Positions 18,575 to 27,780 are shown, counted from the stretch's first letter. The stretch is 64,000 nucleotides of DNA from Caballeronia sp. NK8 (GCF_018408855.1 NZ_AP024322.1:2914001-2978000), one strand, 5' to 3'. The notes: a model not told the origin generated them from the sequence alone. A program made the numbers and translations.

Positions 18575-18677
18575 AACCATGACATAGCTGAAAGGCGAAT
18601 AAGCGCGGATTTTCGACGAATCGACGCAAATGCAAGCATTCAGGCATTAAACAGAAAGCTTGAACGTCAAATACCTT

Positions 18678-18908
18678 TCAGTTTCGAATGCCATTCTTGA
18701 AGCACGCGTAAGCTTCCCACGCGGCGCGCGCCTCGTCGTCGAGTTGCTCGGGCGTCGTGCTGGACTGACGCTGTACAATCAGCAGCGCATAGGGCCTGGA
18801 CAGCGCGCTCGCCTCCTTGCAGAGGCTGAGTTCGTCGCCGCTCGACGGGGAGCGGCCGCGCCAGTAGTTGATCGCGGCTTCGAGTTCGTGGATCGGGATG
18901 ACAGCCAT
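18678..18908 (-). CDS. Small DUF3717-type protein of unknown function
   Basis: 76 residues from the ATG at 18906-18908, beginning MAVIPIHELEAAINYWR, the pattern I associate with DUF3717 proteins of Burkholderiaceae. The middle holds a short hydrophobic strand (YALLIVQR) and the end is helical and tryptophan-containing (AAWEAYACFKNGIRN). A TTG 60 bases further upstream would give a longer version with a basic N-terminus; neither start has a clear ribosome binding site. No function is known to me. It stands alone, divergent from the response regulator gene. Confidence 0.75.
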   Translation of the reverse strand: MAVIPIHELEAAINYWRGRSPSSGDELSLCKEASALSRPYALLIVQRQSSTTPEQLDDEARAAWEAYACFKNGIRN

Positions 18909-19077
18909 GTCCGGGCAGAAATACAAAGGTGTACGGCCGCACGCGGCTTCCGGGATACGGTCGCGCAACGCCGCATGAGATGTGAGTTTTAACCGGCTCG
19001 AGCCCGCGCCGCCTCGTCGTGCAAGTCACCGACCGCCCCGCCCGCCCGAGCTCAACCCATTGTACTTGAGCGACTCC

Positions 19078-19764
19078 ATGCGAATCCTTCTGATCGAAGA
19101 CGACCGCCCCATCGCGCGCGGCATTCAAAGCAGCCTCGAACAATCCGGCTTCACGGTCGACATGGTGCACGACGGCATCTTCGCCGAGCAGGCGCTCGCG
19201 CAGAACCGCCATGAACTCGTCATTCTCGATCTCGGCTTGCCCGGCATCGACGGCATGACGCTGCTCTCGCGTTTCCGCCAGAGCAACCGTCACACGCCGG
19301 TGATCATCCTCACCGCGCGCGACGAACTGCACGACCGCGTGCAGGGCCTGAACAGCGGCGCCGACGACTACATGCTCAAGCCGTTCGAGCCGCAGGAACT
19401 CGAAGCGCGCATCCGCGCCGTGATGCGCCGCAGCGGCCCGCACGGCGACGTGCCGCGCCCCGAGGTGTCGCTGGGCGGCTTGCGCCTGTCGGGTGTTGAT
19501 CGCCGGATCTTCAACGACGAACGTCCGCTCGAACTCTCGCCGCGCGAATTCGCGGTGCTCGAAATGCTCTTGCTGCGTCATGGCCGCGTCGTCAGCAAGG
19601 CGCAGCTGCAGGATCACCTGACGCACTTCGGCGGCGATCTCGGCGATACGGCTATCGAAGTCTATGTGCATCGCGTGCGCAAAAAGCTCGAAAACACGCG
19701 CGTGGAGATCGTGACGGTTCGCGGCTTCGGCTATCTGCTGCAGGAGATCCGGCAAGCGGCGTAA
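19078..19764 (+). CDS. OmpR/PhoB-family response regulator
   Basis: 228 residues. Receiver domain MRILLIEDDRPIARGIQSSL with acidic pocket (EDD near 7-9), phospho-acceptor aspartate in LVILDLGLPGIDG (near 51), and conserved threonine and lysine (ILTARD, MLKPFE). The C-terminal winged helix (LELSPREFAVLEMLLLRHGRVVSK, then VHRVRKKLE) is of the OmpR class. I start at the ATG 19078-19080, since sequence before it does not resemble the family. The paired kinase starts 20 bases after the stop. Similar to QseB/TctD pairs; the signal is unknown. Confidence 0.93.
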   Translation: MRILLIEDDRPIARGIQSSLEQSGFTVDMVHDGIFAEQALAQNRHELVILDLGLPGIDGMTLLSRFRQSNRHTPVIILTARDELHDRVQGLNSGADDYMLKPFEPQELEARIRAVMRRSGPHGDVPRPEVSLGGLRLSGVDRRIFNDERPLELSPREFAVLEMLLLRHGRVVSKAQLQDHLTHFGGDLGDTAIEVYVHRVRKKLENTRVEIVTVRGFGYLLQEIRQAA

Positions 19765-19784
19765 TGCTTCTGCCGTAGACCGCC

Positions 19785-21302
19785 TTGCGATTTCCCACCC
19801 GCCGCGCGGGCGATCAGCGTTTCGCCCGCGAAGACTGGCTCGATCTGGCGCGCTCGAAAGCCGCCGAGACGCCGGTGCCGCCGAGCCTGCGGCGCACGCT
19901 GCTGCGCCGCCTTGCCGCGCCGTTGTCCCTGCTCGCGCTGATGAGCGGTCTCATGGCGTACTGGCTCGCCTGGCAATACACGCAACATGTGGTCGACCGC
20001 TCGCTCGCGGATCTCGCCACCGCCATCTCCAAGCAGATCCAGCTCGCGGGCGTCGATGCCCCCGTCACCGTGCCGCCGCTCGCGCAGGCGATGTTCTCCG
20101 ATCCTGTCGAGCAGCTCATCTACCGCATCAGCACGGGCGACGAGGAGATCGCCGGCGAGCCCGACCTGCCGCTCACCGGCACCAGCGTGCGGCGCATTCA
20201 CTACGCGTACGTCTTCGAGACGCATTTTCAGGGCGTGTCCGTGCGCGCGGCGCAAGTGCGCGTGCCGCAGCCGACCGGCAATCCGATCGTCGTCGAGGTG
20301 GCGCAGCGCGTGGGCTCGCGATATCGCATCGCGGTGGAATTCCTGATCGCGATCATGATGCCGCTGCTGTTGCTGCTGCTCGCCGGCTGGGTGATCGTCT
20401 GGCGCGTCGTGAATCAGCAATTGAATCCGCTCACCGATCTCGCGGACACGCTCAATCAGCAGACCCACATCTCGCTCGAACCGGTCGATGAAACCTACGT
20501 GCCGAGCGAAATCCGCCCGCTCACCAGCGCGATGAACGGCCTGCTCGTGCGCCTGCAAGCGGCGCTCGATGCACAGCGCAAATTCATCGCCGATGCCGCG
20601 CATCAGTTGCGCACGCCGCTGACCGCGGTCAAGCTGCACGCGGAGCAGGCGCTCAGCTCGCGCGACCCGGCGAAGGCGATCGAAGCGGTGAAGGAGTTGC
20701 GCGCATCGGCGGATCGTGCGGTGCGTCTGTCGAACCAGTTGCTTTCACTCGCGCGCGCCGAGCCGGGCGAACAGGCCGCGCGTTTCGCCGATTTCGACCT
20801 CGCCGCGCTCGCCTTCGAAACCGGCGCGGAATGGGTGCCGCGGGCGCTCGCCGCGCGCGTGGACCTCGGCTTCCAGCGTCTGGACGATCCCGACAACGAG
20901 CATCCGCTGATCGTGCGCGGCAACATCGTGCTCAGCCGCGAAGTGCTCGCGAATCTGATCGACAACGCACTCAAGTACATTCCGCCGTTTCGCGCCGAGG
21001 GCGCGCGCATCACCATGACGGTCACGGAATGGCGCGACGCGAACGACCGCCGCTTCGGCGAAGTCGTCGTGGAGGACAACGGCCCTGGCGTGCCGCCGGA
21101 TCAGCAACCGGATCTCTTCAAACGCTTCTTCCGCGGCGACGGGCAAAGCGTGGAAGGCGGCGCGGGCCTCGGGCTCGCGATCGTTCACGACATCATGGTG
21201 CTGCACGGCGGCACCGTGCATTACGAAGACGCGCCTGAAGGCGGTGCGCGCTTCATCGTACGCATGCCGCTGAAGGAACCGAAGCCGGCCGACGCGGAAT
21301 GA
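19785..21302 (+). CDS. Sensor histidine kinase of TctE/QseC type
   Basis: About 505 residues. First membrane helix LAAPLSLLALMSGLMAYWLA (near 44-63), periplasmic loop of about 130 residues resembling the 2CSK_N sensor domain of TctE-like kinases, second membrane helix (LIAIMMPLLLLLLAGWVIVW near 188-207), HAMP-like linker, H-box FIADAAHQLRTPL (near 266), N-box LIDNALKY, and G-boxes DNGPGVPP and GAGLGLAIV. The start is uncertain: TTG at 19785 is the first in frame, and there is no ATG until the first helix, so a GTG or TTG start is required. The cognate regulator lies immediately upstream. Confidence 0.92.
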   Translation: MRFPTRRAGDQRFAREDWLDLARSKAAETPVPPSLRRTLLRRLAAPLSLLALMSGLMAYWLAWQYTQHVVDRSLADLATAISKQIQLAGVDAPVTVPPLAQAMFSDPVEQLIYRISTGDEEIAGEPDLPLTGTSVRRIHYAYVFETHFQGVSVRAAQVRVPQPTGNPIVVEVAQRVGSRYRIAVEFLIAIMMPLLLLLLAGWVIVWRVVNQQLNPLTDLADTLNQQTHISLEPVDETYVPSEIRPLTSAMNGLLVRLQAALDAQRKFIADAAHQLRTPLTAVKLHAEQALSSRDPAKAIEAVKELRASADRAVRLSNQLLSLARAEPGEQAARFADFDLAALAFETGAEWVPRALAARVDLGFQRLDDPDNEHPLIVRGNIVLSREVLANLIDNALKYIPPFRAEGARITMTVTEWRDANDRRFGEVVVEDNGPGVPPDQQPDLFKRFFRGDGQSVEGGAGLGLAIVHDIMVLHGGTVHYEDAPEGGARFIVRMPLKEPKPADAE

Positions 21303-21305
21303 AAA

Positions 21306-21327
21306 GAGCCACGCGCTTGCGTGGCTC
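21306..21327 (-). terminator. Hairpin between the convergent kinase and SET genes
   Basis: GAGCCACGC-GCTT-GCGTGGCTC, a nine-pair stem with four-base loop. AAAA on its left gives a short T-run on the minus strand, so it best serves the SET-domain gene. It also lies four bases after the histidine kinase stop and may end that transcript. Confidence 0.7.
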
Positions 21328-21357
21328 GTTCGAATCGATGCAGCGGGTGCACGCGGC

Positions 21358-21828
21358 CTACTTTTTCTTCTTTTCCTTTTCCTTCTTTACCGCGAGCATC
21401 GTGCCGCGGCACTTCTTCGCGCCGCATCGGCACTCGTATTCCTTCTTGAGCTTCTTCGTGATGCGGCCGTCGATGACGAGTCCGTAGTCGTAGTTCAACT
21501 CTTCGTCCGGTTCGATGGCGCGCAGCGCGTGAATGAACACGCGGCCTTCGACTTCCTCGGCCTCGCAGTTCGGCGCGCACGAGTGATTGATGTACTTCGC
21601 GCTGTTGCCGTCGATCTTGCCGTCGATCACGTGGCCATCGTCGAGCGCGAAGTAGAACGTGTGGTTCGGCTCTTCGGGATTGTGGGGATGACGGCGCAGC
21701 GCTTCCTTCCACGAAATGCGCTCGCCTTTGTATTCCATCACCTGCTCGCCCGCGGCAATCCGCTTCACGGCAAACACGCCCTTGCCATGCACGCCGGAGC
21801 GGCGAACGGTGACCCTGCGTGAACTCAT
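21358..21828 (-). CDS. SET-domain protein, putative protein-lysine methyltransferase
   Basis: 156 residues. All SET hallmarks are visible: GVHGKGVFA near 12-20, NHSCAPNC at 81-88 (SAM and pseudoknot), ELNYDYG at 110-116 (catalytic tyrosine region), then a post-SET zinc cluster CRCGAKKCRG (C133, C135, C140). The tail is a run of lysines and glutamates (KKEKEKKKK). Such small SET proteins are found across beta- and gammaproteobacteria; the substrate is not known to me. It stands alone with its own terminator. The basic tail could bind nucleic acid or an acidic partner (inference). Confidence 0.92.
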   Translation of the reverse strand: MSSRRVTVRRSGVHGKGVFAVKRIAAGEQVMEYKGERISWKEALRRHPHNPEEPNHTFYFALDDGHVIDGKIDGNSAKYINHSCAPNCEAEEVEGRVFIHALRAIEPDEELNYDYGLVIDGRITKKLKKEYECRCGAKKCRGTMLAVKKEKEKKKK

Positions 21829-21891
21829 CGAACGAATCCTTAAATAACGCTTCGCTCCCGCGCGATCGGGATGAACATCGGGATGAAAAAA

Positions 21892-21919
21892 AACGCGGTG
21901 ACCTCGAAGGCGCCGCGTT
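21892..21919 (-). terminator. Putative terminator of the old yellow enzyme gene
   Basis: AACGCGG and CCGCGTT form a seven-pair stem around a 14-base loop, with an eight-base A-run on the left (T-run on the minus strand), about 90 bases past the stop of the 22009-23121 gene. Confidence 0.6.
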
Positions 21920-22008
21920 CGCTCGGTTGAACGCTCGCGCTCAACACACCGGTATCCTACACTCCCGGCGCGCGATAGCTCAACCGTCTGGATGATGTTC
22001 GAAGCTTT

Positions 22009-23121
22009 TCAGCGTTGCCCGATAGTGATCTCTCCAAAGAGATTCTTCTGATCGCGCGGCTGCGAACGCCAGTACTGCGGCGGCGCAGTGACGGTCGCGC
22101 CGAGCTCGGCCGCCGCGTGCCACGGCCAGCGCGGATCGTAGAGCATCGCGCGCGCCATCGCGACGTAATCGGCCTGGCCGCTCGCGACGATTTCCTCCGC
22201 TTCCTTCGCCTCGGTGATCAGACCCACTGCGACGGTGTTCACGCCCGTCGCTTCCTTCACGGCCTGCGCGAACGGCACCTGATAACCCGACGACAACGGA
22301 ATCTTCTGCAACGGCGATACGCCGCCCGACGACACATCGACCCAGTCGACGCCGCGCTTCTTCAGTTCCGACGCGAACGCGATCGTGTCTTCGATACCCC
22401 ATCCGCCCTCGACCCAATCGGTCGCGGAGACGCGCACGCCGACGGGCTTGTCGGCGGGAAACGCAGCGCGCACGGCATCGAAGATTTCGAGCGGGAAACG
22501 CATGCGGTTCTCGCGCGAGCCGCCGTATTCGTCGGTGCGTTGATTGGCGAGCGGCGACAGGAACTGATGCAGCAGATAACCGTGCGCGCAATGCACCTCG
22601 ATACCGTCGATGCCGAGTCGCGCCGCACGCTTCGCCGACGCGACGAACGCTTCCTTCACGCGAATCAGGCCGGCGGCGTCGAGCGCGAGCGGCGGCGTTT
22701 CTTCCGGCTTGTGCGGCACGGCGGAGGGCGCGAAGGTCATCCAGCCGCCATCGGCGACGGAGATCAGCTGCCCGCCTTCCCACGGCTTGCGGCTCGATGC
22801 CTTGCGGCCCGCGTGCGACAACTGCATCGTCACCGCGATCTTCGAATACTGGCGGATCGCGGCGAGCACCGGGCGCAGCGCGGCTTCGGTGACGTCATCC
22901 CACAGCCCGAGATCGCCTGGCGTGATGCGGCCGTCCGGCTCGACAGCCGTCGCCTCGATGAACAGCATGCCCGCGCCCGACAGCGCGAGCTGGCCGAGAT
23001 GGATCATGTGCCATGCCGTGGCTTCGCCGCGCTCGGCGGAGTACTGACACATCGGCGACACGAAGACGCGATTGGGGATCTGAAGACTGCGGAGGGTCGT
23101 GGGAGTGAACAGCGCGCTCAT
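22009..23121 (-). CDS. NADH:flavin oxidoreductase of the old yellow enzyme family (YqjM-like)
   Basis: 370-residue FMN-dependent ene-reductase from the ATG at 23119-23121 (MSALFTPTTLRSLQIPNRVF). Features: SPMCQYSAERG with the YqjM-type FMN-tuning cysteine near 26, QLSHAGRKAS near 100, the substrate-binding pair in VHCAHGYLLHQFLSP (HxxH-like, near 170), and SRENRMRFPLEI. Reduces activated C=C bonds of enals, enones or nitro compounds with NADPH; the physiological substrate is unknown. Upstream codons in frame (MLSSIASLLRRAT) are unlike the family. Neighbours give no pathway hint. Confidence 0.94.
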   Translation of the reverse strand: MSALFTPTTLRSLQIPNRVFVSPMCQYSAERGEATAWHMIHLGQLALSGAGMLFIEATAVEPDGRITPGDLGLWDDVTEAALRPVLAAIRQYSKIAVTMQLSHAGRKASSRKPWEGGQLISVADGGWMTFAPSAVPHKPEETPPLALDAAGLIRVKEAFVASAKRAARLGIDGIEVHCAHGYLLHQFLSPLANQRTDEYGGSRENRMRFPLEIFDAVRAAFPADKPVGVRVSATDWVEGGWGIEDTIAFASELKKRGVDWVDVSSGGVSPLQKIPLSSGYQVPFAQAVKEATGVNTVAVGLITEAKEAEEIVASGQADYVAMARAMLYDPRWPWHAAAELGATVTAPPQYWRSQPRDQKNLFGEITIGQR

Positions 23122-23217
23122 GGCGGTGGCTCGTCGCAAGAGAGAAGCGATCGAGGATAGCACCGCGAATCGCGGCGTGCAGAACGCCCGCCGCCCGATG
23201 CTTCATACCATCACACG

Positions 23218-23949
23218 TCAGCGCGTCGACACGGTGAAGCGGTCGAGCCATTCGCCGAACATCGCGCGCGCCGCGCGTTCGAGATTCGCGCCGTGACGCG
23301 CGGTTTCCTCGCGCAGCGCGGGGACCGTCGTGCCGCTCCTCGCGATATCGCCGGGATAGGCGACCAGCCAGCTCTCGAAGCGCTCCGTGAGCACTTCCGG
23401 ATGGCACTGCAGCGCGAGCACGTGATCGCCCCAGGCGAACGCCTGATGCGCGCAGACATCGGTGGATGCGAGCAGCGTCGCGTCCTTGGGAAGGTCGAAG
23501 GTGTCGCCGTGCCAGTGAAAGACGGGCACTGCCGCGCCATCGGCTTCGAGATGACGCAGCGCGGACGCGCGGCCCGCGTCGGTCAGCGTGAGCGGCGACC
23601 AGCCGAGCTCGAACTGGCCCGACGGATACACCCGCGCGCCGAGCGCCCGCGCGATCAGCTGCGAGCCCAGACAGATTCCGATGGTCGGCAAGCCCGCCGC
23701 GATGCGCTTTTCGAGCATCGACAGCAGCGGCGCGAGATGCGGATAGTGCGCGTCCTCGTAGGCGCCGATCGGCCCGCCGAGCACGACGAGCAGCGAGGGA
23801 TCGAGAGGATTGGGCGCGTCGATGCGGCCGCGCCCGACGTCCAGATAGCGCACCAGGTGGCCGCGATCGCCGAGTACGTGTTCGAGGCTGCCCAGATCTT
23901 CGAAATAGACGTGGCGAATCGCCAGGACTTCATGTTTCATCGGCGGCAT
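23218..23949 (-). CDS. Class I glutamine amidotransferase-like protein (GMP synthase-like)
   Basis: 243 residues. The GATase1 triad is visible: nucleophile cysteine in TIGICLGSQLIARALGA (near 96), and catalytic histidine/glutamate in ALQCHPEVL (near 183). Stand-alone proteins of this type are annotated as glutamine amidotransferases; some are gamma-glutamyl hydrolases, and the acceptor is unknown. Start: ATG at 23947-23949 (MPPMKHEV) or the ATG three codons later (MKHEVLAI); no ribosome binding site decides. Transcribed alone, downstream of the MarR gene on the same strand. Confidence 0.9.
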   Translation of the reverse strand: MPPMKHEVLAIRHVYFEDLGSLEHVLGDRGHLVRYLDVGRGRIDAPNPLDPSLLVVLGGPIGAYEDAHYPHLAPLLSMLEKRIAAGLPTIGICLGSQLIARALGARVYPSGQFELGWSPLTLTDAGRASALRHLEADGAAVPVFHWHGDTFDLPKDATLLASTDVCAHQAFAWGDHVLALQCHPEVLTERFESWLVAYPGDIARSGTTVPALREETARHGANLERAARAMFGEWLDRFTVSTR

Positions 23950-24071
23950 TCTCGGAACGGGGTTGTGACGAGCCGCGCCTCGCGGTGAGGCGCGACGGGC
24001 ACAGTCTAACCGACTCGCCGCGGCCTCACAGCGCCGGATGACGCCAAATGCATGCTACCGACCGACCGCGT

Positions 24072-24716
24072 TCAGGCGAGCTGGGCGAAGATTTTCCAGC
24101 TCTTCTTCTGCGTGGCGACGTCGGCTTCTTCGTATACCGAACAGTCGAGACGCAGATCGGTATCCGCCATGTCGAGGTGCAGAAGCGCGCAGTGATGCGG
24201 CGTCTTCTTCGGATTCTTGCTCGCTTCGAAGTGCGAGCAGGTAAGGCACATGCGATGCGCCGGAATCTGCTCCTGCGATTCGAGCTGACGGATCGTCTTC
24301 AGGAGCGTGCGATAGAACGCCACCTGCTCGTCCTGGCGCAGCGTGCCGACCGCCTTCGCGAGGAAGTCCGGCCATTGCAGCGCTTTCTTCGCAGCCGTGC
24401 GGCCACGCGCCGTCAGACGCACCGCGAGCGCGCGGCCGTCGTCGAGCGCGCGACGTTTCTCGACGAGACCCTTGCCTTCGAGCGTGCTCACCGCATCGCT
24501 CGTCGTGGCGGCGGTCAGCGCCGTTTCACGCGCGATCTCGCCGAGGCGCATCGGCCCCTTGCGCTGCATCAGCAGAACGAGAATTTCACCCTGGGTCGGC
24601 GTCAGCCCCGCGCCTTCCGCCCATTCCCATGCCTGGCTGCGCATCGCCGTGCTCAGCCGCAGCAGGCCGTGGGTCACCCGCCCCGTCGCCTGCTCTCCGT
24701 AAACGCCTTCACTCAT
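24072..24716 (-). CDS. MarR-family regulator with a C-terminal cysteine/histidine cluster
   Basis: 214 residues from the ATG at 24714-24716 (MSEGVYGEQA). The winged helix-turn-helix occupies about residues 15-115 (LGEIARETALTAATTSDAVSTLEGKGLV). Beyond the normal end of MarR proteins there is an extra domain of about 60 residues with C157, C160, H162, H174, H175, C176, H180 and C192, arranged CxxCxH...HHCxxxH...C. This looks like a metal or redox site. MarR proteins act as dimers that release DNA on binding a ligand or oxidation. The 36-base inverted repeat at 24861-24896 may be its operator. Confidence 0.9.
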   Translation of the reverse strand: MSEGVYGEQATGRVTHGLLRLSTAMRSQAWEWAEGAGLTPTQGEILVLLMQRKGPMRLGEIARETALTAATTSDAVSTLEGKGLVEKRRALDDGRALAVRLTARGRTAAKKALQWPDFLAKAVGTLRQDEQVAFYRTLLKTIRQLESQEQIPAHRMCLTCSHFEASKNPKKTPHHCALLHLDMADTDLRLDCSVYEEADVATQKKSWKIFAQLA

Positions 24717-24860
24717 AGTCTTTCGCTTGTTGTTCCGCTTATGTGTTCTGACGGCCCGTTCGCGCAACCGCCGCGAACACCTCGTTCGAAATGCCGCCCG
24801 CAGAATGTACTCCGAACCCCTTGCGAGCTGCCCTTCGTTCTCGGTCCCCGCCGTCTCAAA

Positions 24861-24896
24861 ATTCAGGCGTGCCAACCCAATTAGCGGTGCCTGAAT
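24861..24896. promoter_or_regulatory. Inverted repeat upstream of the MarR gene
   Basis: ATTCAGGC and GCCTGAAT (perfect eight-base arms) separated by 20 bases, 145-180 bases upstream of the MarR ATG. The centre-to-centre distance of 28 bases suits a pair of repressor dimers or a looped site better than a single MarR dimer, so the assignment is tentative. Confidence 0.35.
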
Positions 24897-25348
24897 GGGG
24901 ACGTTGCTACCCTCTTCGTTACGCGCCGTCTTATGTTGCTGCCAGTGGCGCTGTTTTCCTGCCGACTATAACGCCCTATCAGCAGAGTCGCCATTCTAAG
25001 CGACATAGAACAAACGTACACCTTAATTATCCACGCAGAACTGTGGATAACCCGTGGAAAAGCGTGTTCTTTGTATGTGGACGTATTCTTGATAACACAT
25101 AAGGTCTCGTCAAGCGGCTTTCCGTTGTCCCGAATGTCATCTCGCGACGCACAAAGAGCCCGCATGGTTATCGTCCTGTTAGCTGGTTGACTCAGCACAG
25201 ATTTTTGACGTTTTCCACAGCGAGGCACGGGACTTGTTAACTACTATTACGGATGTATACGGATTTTCTGAAGTAAACCGTAGCGACACCGAATCAGTTC
25301 TCCTTCCGACGGTGCGCGTCATGCAAATGTTTCATACGGACCAGAAAA
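24897..25348. other. Gene-free stretch with inverted DnaA-box pair
   Basis: About 450 bases, AT-richer than the window average, with no credible gene. TTATCCACG (25027-25035) and the perfect DnaA box TGTGGATAA (25042-25050) face each other across seven bases, and TTTTCCACA (25211-25219, one mismatch to TTATCCACA) lies further right. DnaA boxes bind the replication initiator and also act as regulatory or titration sites. Short AT-rich runs lie at 24985-25030 and 25230-25270. Confidence 0.55.
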
Positions 25349-25382
25349 AAAGGCCGCTTCGATTCGCGTCGAAGCGGCCTTT
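25349..25382 (-). terminator. Rho-independent terminator after the YbdK-type gene
   Basis: AAAGGCCGCTTCGA and TCGAAGCGGCCTTT pair over 14 bases with a six-base loop, preceded on the left by more A residues (T-run on the minus strand). It lies about 40 bases past the stop of the 25424-26536 gene. Confidence 0.85.
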
Positions 25383-25423
25383 CGTCATGATTCGCCGAAC
25401 TTTCACTCAGCGTAAGCGCGGCG

Positions 25424-26536
25424 TTATCGGCGCCATTCCAGACATTGCTGCCTGACTGCCTCATGCAGCGATTTTTCCTTGTCCACCACACCGCGCAGCC
25501 ATGTCGCATCGTTCGTGCCGCGCGCGATGTCGGCCACCTGCGCGAGGGCGGCCTGCGAGCCGAGCGCCTCGGCGTGCGGGCCGAGCAGATCGAGCGTCGC
25601 GAGAATGTCCTCGCCGATGGTCCGGCGCTCGCCCGTCTGCGGATGGATGCAGGTGCCTTCCAGCCCGAAGCGGCACGCCTCGAAACGGTTGAAGGTGTAG
25701 ACGAGGTAGTCGTCCTCGCGCGGCGTGAGCGGCTTGTCGAGCAGCAGATAGCGCGACAGCGTCTGGATGTAGCAGGCGATCGCGGCGGCCCTGTCGACCG
25801 ACAGCGGCGTATCCATCACGCGCACTTCGATCGTGCCGAAACCGGGCTTCGGCCGGATATCCCAGTAGAAGTCCTTCATGCTGTTGACGACGCCCGTTTT
25901 GACCATCTTCGAGAAGTATTCCTCGAAGCCGTCCCAGGTCAGCACGAACGGCGCGCGCCCCGACAGCGGGAACGCGAAAACCGAATTCAGACGCGCCGAG
26001 TGGAACCCCGTATCGACGCCCTGAATGTACGGCGACGACGCCGAAAGCGCGATGAAATGCGGGATATAGCGCGACATCGAATGCAGCAGGAACAGCGCGC
26101 TGTTCGGATCGGGACAGCCGATATGGACATGCTGGCCGAACACCGTGAACTGTTTGGCGAGGTAGCCGTACAGTTCCGAGATGTACTGAAAGCGCGGCGC
26201 GTCGTAAATCTGGCGATCGCTCCATTGCTGGAACGCGTGCGTGCCGCCGCCGGCCAGGCCGACGTTGAGCTGGTCCGCTGCGGCGACGAGCGTATCGCGG
26301 ATCTTGCGAAGGTCGGTGACGGCCTGCTCGTGCGTCGTGCAGATGCCGGTCGACAGCTCGATCATGCTTTCGGTGATTTCAGGCGTGATGTTGCCCGGAA
26401 TCTTTTCGTCCTTGATGAGACGCATGAGGTCCGACGCGGCGCGAGTCAGATCGTAGTCGTGCGTATTGACGACCTGGATCTCAAGCTCGACGCCGAACGT
26501 GAACGGTTCTGAGTTGATGAAGGGTTCGAGTGCCAT
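25424..26536 (-). CDS. Carboxylate-amine ligase of the YbdK/GCS2 family
   Basis: 370 residues. Begins with the GCS2 motif [12 protein letters not shown] (near 13-24), followed by [34 protein letters not shown] and [12 protein letters not shown]. The enzyme family forms a gamma-glutamyl amide bond using ATP; the E. coli member YbdK has only weak glutamate-cysteine ligase activity. A true gshA gene lies at 51.2-52.8 kb, so this one probably makes a different gamma-glutamyl compound (inference). The antiporter gene lies 41 bases upstream on the same strand, suggesting co-transcription. Confidence 0.93.
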   Translation of the reverse strand: MALEPFINSEPFTFGVELEIQVVNTHDYDLTRAASDLMRLIKDEKIPGNITPEITESMIELSTGICTTHEQAVTDLRKIRDTLVAAADQLNVGLAGGGTHAFQQWSDRQIYDAPRFQYISELYGYLAKQFTVFGQHVHIGCPDPNSALFLLHSMSRYIPHFIALSASSPYIQGVDTGFHSARLNSVFAFPLSGRAPFVLTWDGFEEYFSKMVKTGVVNSMKDFYWDIRPKPGFGTIEVRVMDTPLSVDRAAAIACYIQTLSRYLLLDKPLTPREDDYLVYTFNRFEACRFGLEGTCIHPQTGERRTIGEDILATLDLLGPHAEALGSQAALAQVADIARGTNDATWLRGVVDKEKSLHEAVRQQCLEWRR

Positions 26537-26577
26537 GGCGCCTCTTGAATGATCAATGCCTGAGCGGAGGGGCGCGC

Positions 26578-27780
26578 TTACTCGCGCCGCTCGCCCACCG
26601 CCGACAGGCTACGGTACACCACGAAAGGCGAGACGATCTGCAGCACGACGATCGAGCACATGATGATCGCGCGCAGCGTCGGATCGTAGTCCGGATAGAG
26701 CACGTACATGTCGTCGACGAGCACGTACGCGAGCGCCGACATCGGCGTGAGCGCGAGGCCGAGCGCCGCGCCCTGCTTCCAGTCCAGTCCGCTCGGCTTC
26801 GCGAAGATCAGCACGCCCGCGAGCTTGCCGATGAAGCGCGCGACGATCAGCCCGAGCGCCGCGACGCCGCCGAGCGCGATGTCGCGCCACTGGAACGACG
26901 TCAGCGTCAGCGCGAACAGAATGACGGTCAGCAGCCAGCCTGCGGAACCGAAGTGCGACGGCCACAGCTGCGGCCGCTCATCCGCGTTCTTCACGATGAT
27001 GCCGGCGGCGAGCAGCGCGAGAATCGTCGACAGCTTGAAGAGGTGCGCCACCGCGATGGCCAGCAGCACGAGCCCGAACAGCGCGACGAACGAATGCTCG
27101 TCGTTCGCGGGCAGACGCCGGACCAGCAGATTGCACGCGCGCGCCAGCAGGAACGCGAGCACGAGCGAGCCGATCAGCAGATAGAGCGGCTGAAGAATCG
27201 TCGCGAGCGCGTTGCCGTAGATTTCCTGGTGCAGCACGCCGGCCGCGAGCTTTTCGACGATCACCGCATACATGCTGTTGAGCGCGGTGAGCGTGAGGAG
27301 TCGCTGCGTCACCTGGCCTTCCGCGCGCAACTCCGTCTTCAGCTGGATGACCATCGCGGGCGACGTCGCCATGGCGATCGCGGCGATCACGACCGAGGGC
27401 ATCGTCGGCACGTTGAGCAGCATCAGCGCGATCAGCACGAGGCCGAACGTGAGCGTCGCTTCGGCGATGCTGGAAAGCACCAAGTATGGATTGCGTCTGA
27501 TCCATCGCAAATCGAGCCGCCCGCCCAGTTCGAACAGCAGCAAGCCGAGCGCGACATCGAGCAACGGCCGTGACAAACCGCCCGCGCTGGAGTCGATGAC
27601 GCCCAGCCCCGCGTTGCCGGCGATCAGCCCGATCACCGCGAACCCGGTGATGCGCGGCAGGCGCCATGCGCGCCATAGCAGCTCTCCGGCGAGTCCCGCC
27701 GTGACGAGCGCGAGACCGGCCCACAAAATGGCGTCGGGTTCGAGCGGCCACGCGGGCAAAAATGAAAATGCCGAATTCAT
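26578..27780 (-). CDS. Monovalent cation:proton antiporter (CPA2 family, KefB-like membrane domain)
   Basis: 400 residues, about 12 hydrophobic helices. Typical CPA2 patterns: [20 protein letters not shown] (near 40-60), [16 protein letters not shown] (near 88), and [12 protein letters not shown]. No C-terminal KTN/NAD-binding domain follows, so it is a stand-alone exchanger. It probably exports Na+ or K+ in exchange for protons; ion choice is not readable. KefB/KefC are gated by glutathione adducts, and the gene lies next to a GCS2 ligase. That link is suggestive but unsupported by a regulatory domain here. Confidence 0.91.
   Translation of the reverse strand: MNSAFSFLPAWPLEPDAILWAGLALVTAGLAGELLWRAWRLPRITGFAVIGLIAGNAGLGVIDSSAGGLSRPLLDVALGLLLFELGGRLDLRWIRRNPYLVLSSIAEATLTFGLVLIALMLLNVPTMPSVVIAAIAMATSPAMVIQLKTELRAEGQVTQRLLTLTALNSMYAVIVEKLAAGVLHQEIYGNALATILQPLYLLIGSLVLAFLLARACNLLVRRLPANDEHSFVALFGLVLLAIAVAHLFKLSTILALLAAGIIVKNADERPQLWPSHFGSAGWLLTVILFALTLTSFQWRDIALGGVAALGLIVARFIGKLAGVLIFAKPSGLDWKQGAALGLALTPMSALAYVLVDDMYVLYPDYDPTLRAIIMCSIVVLQIVSPFVVYRSLSAVGERRE

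Noticed and set aside
18678-18968. Longer version of the DUF3717 protein from a TTG at 18966-18968
   Set aside because: The added 20 residues do not resemble the family start and TTG lacks a ribosome binding site; the ATG at 18906-18908 is preferred.
21966-22010. GCGCGATAGCTCAACCGTCTGG-like stretch that resembles the D-arm of a tRNA
   Set aside because: No matching acceptor stem, anticodon arm or TTCGAAT-type T-arm with CCA follows; it cannot fold as a tRNA.
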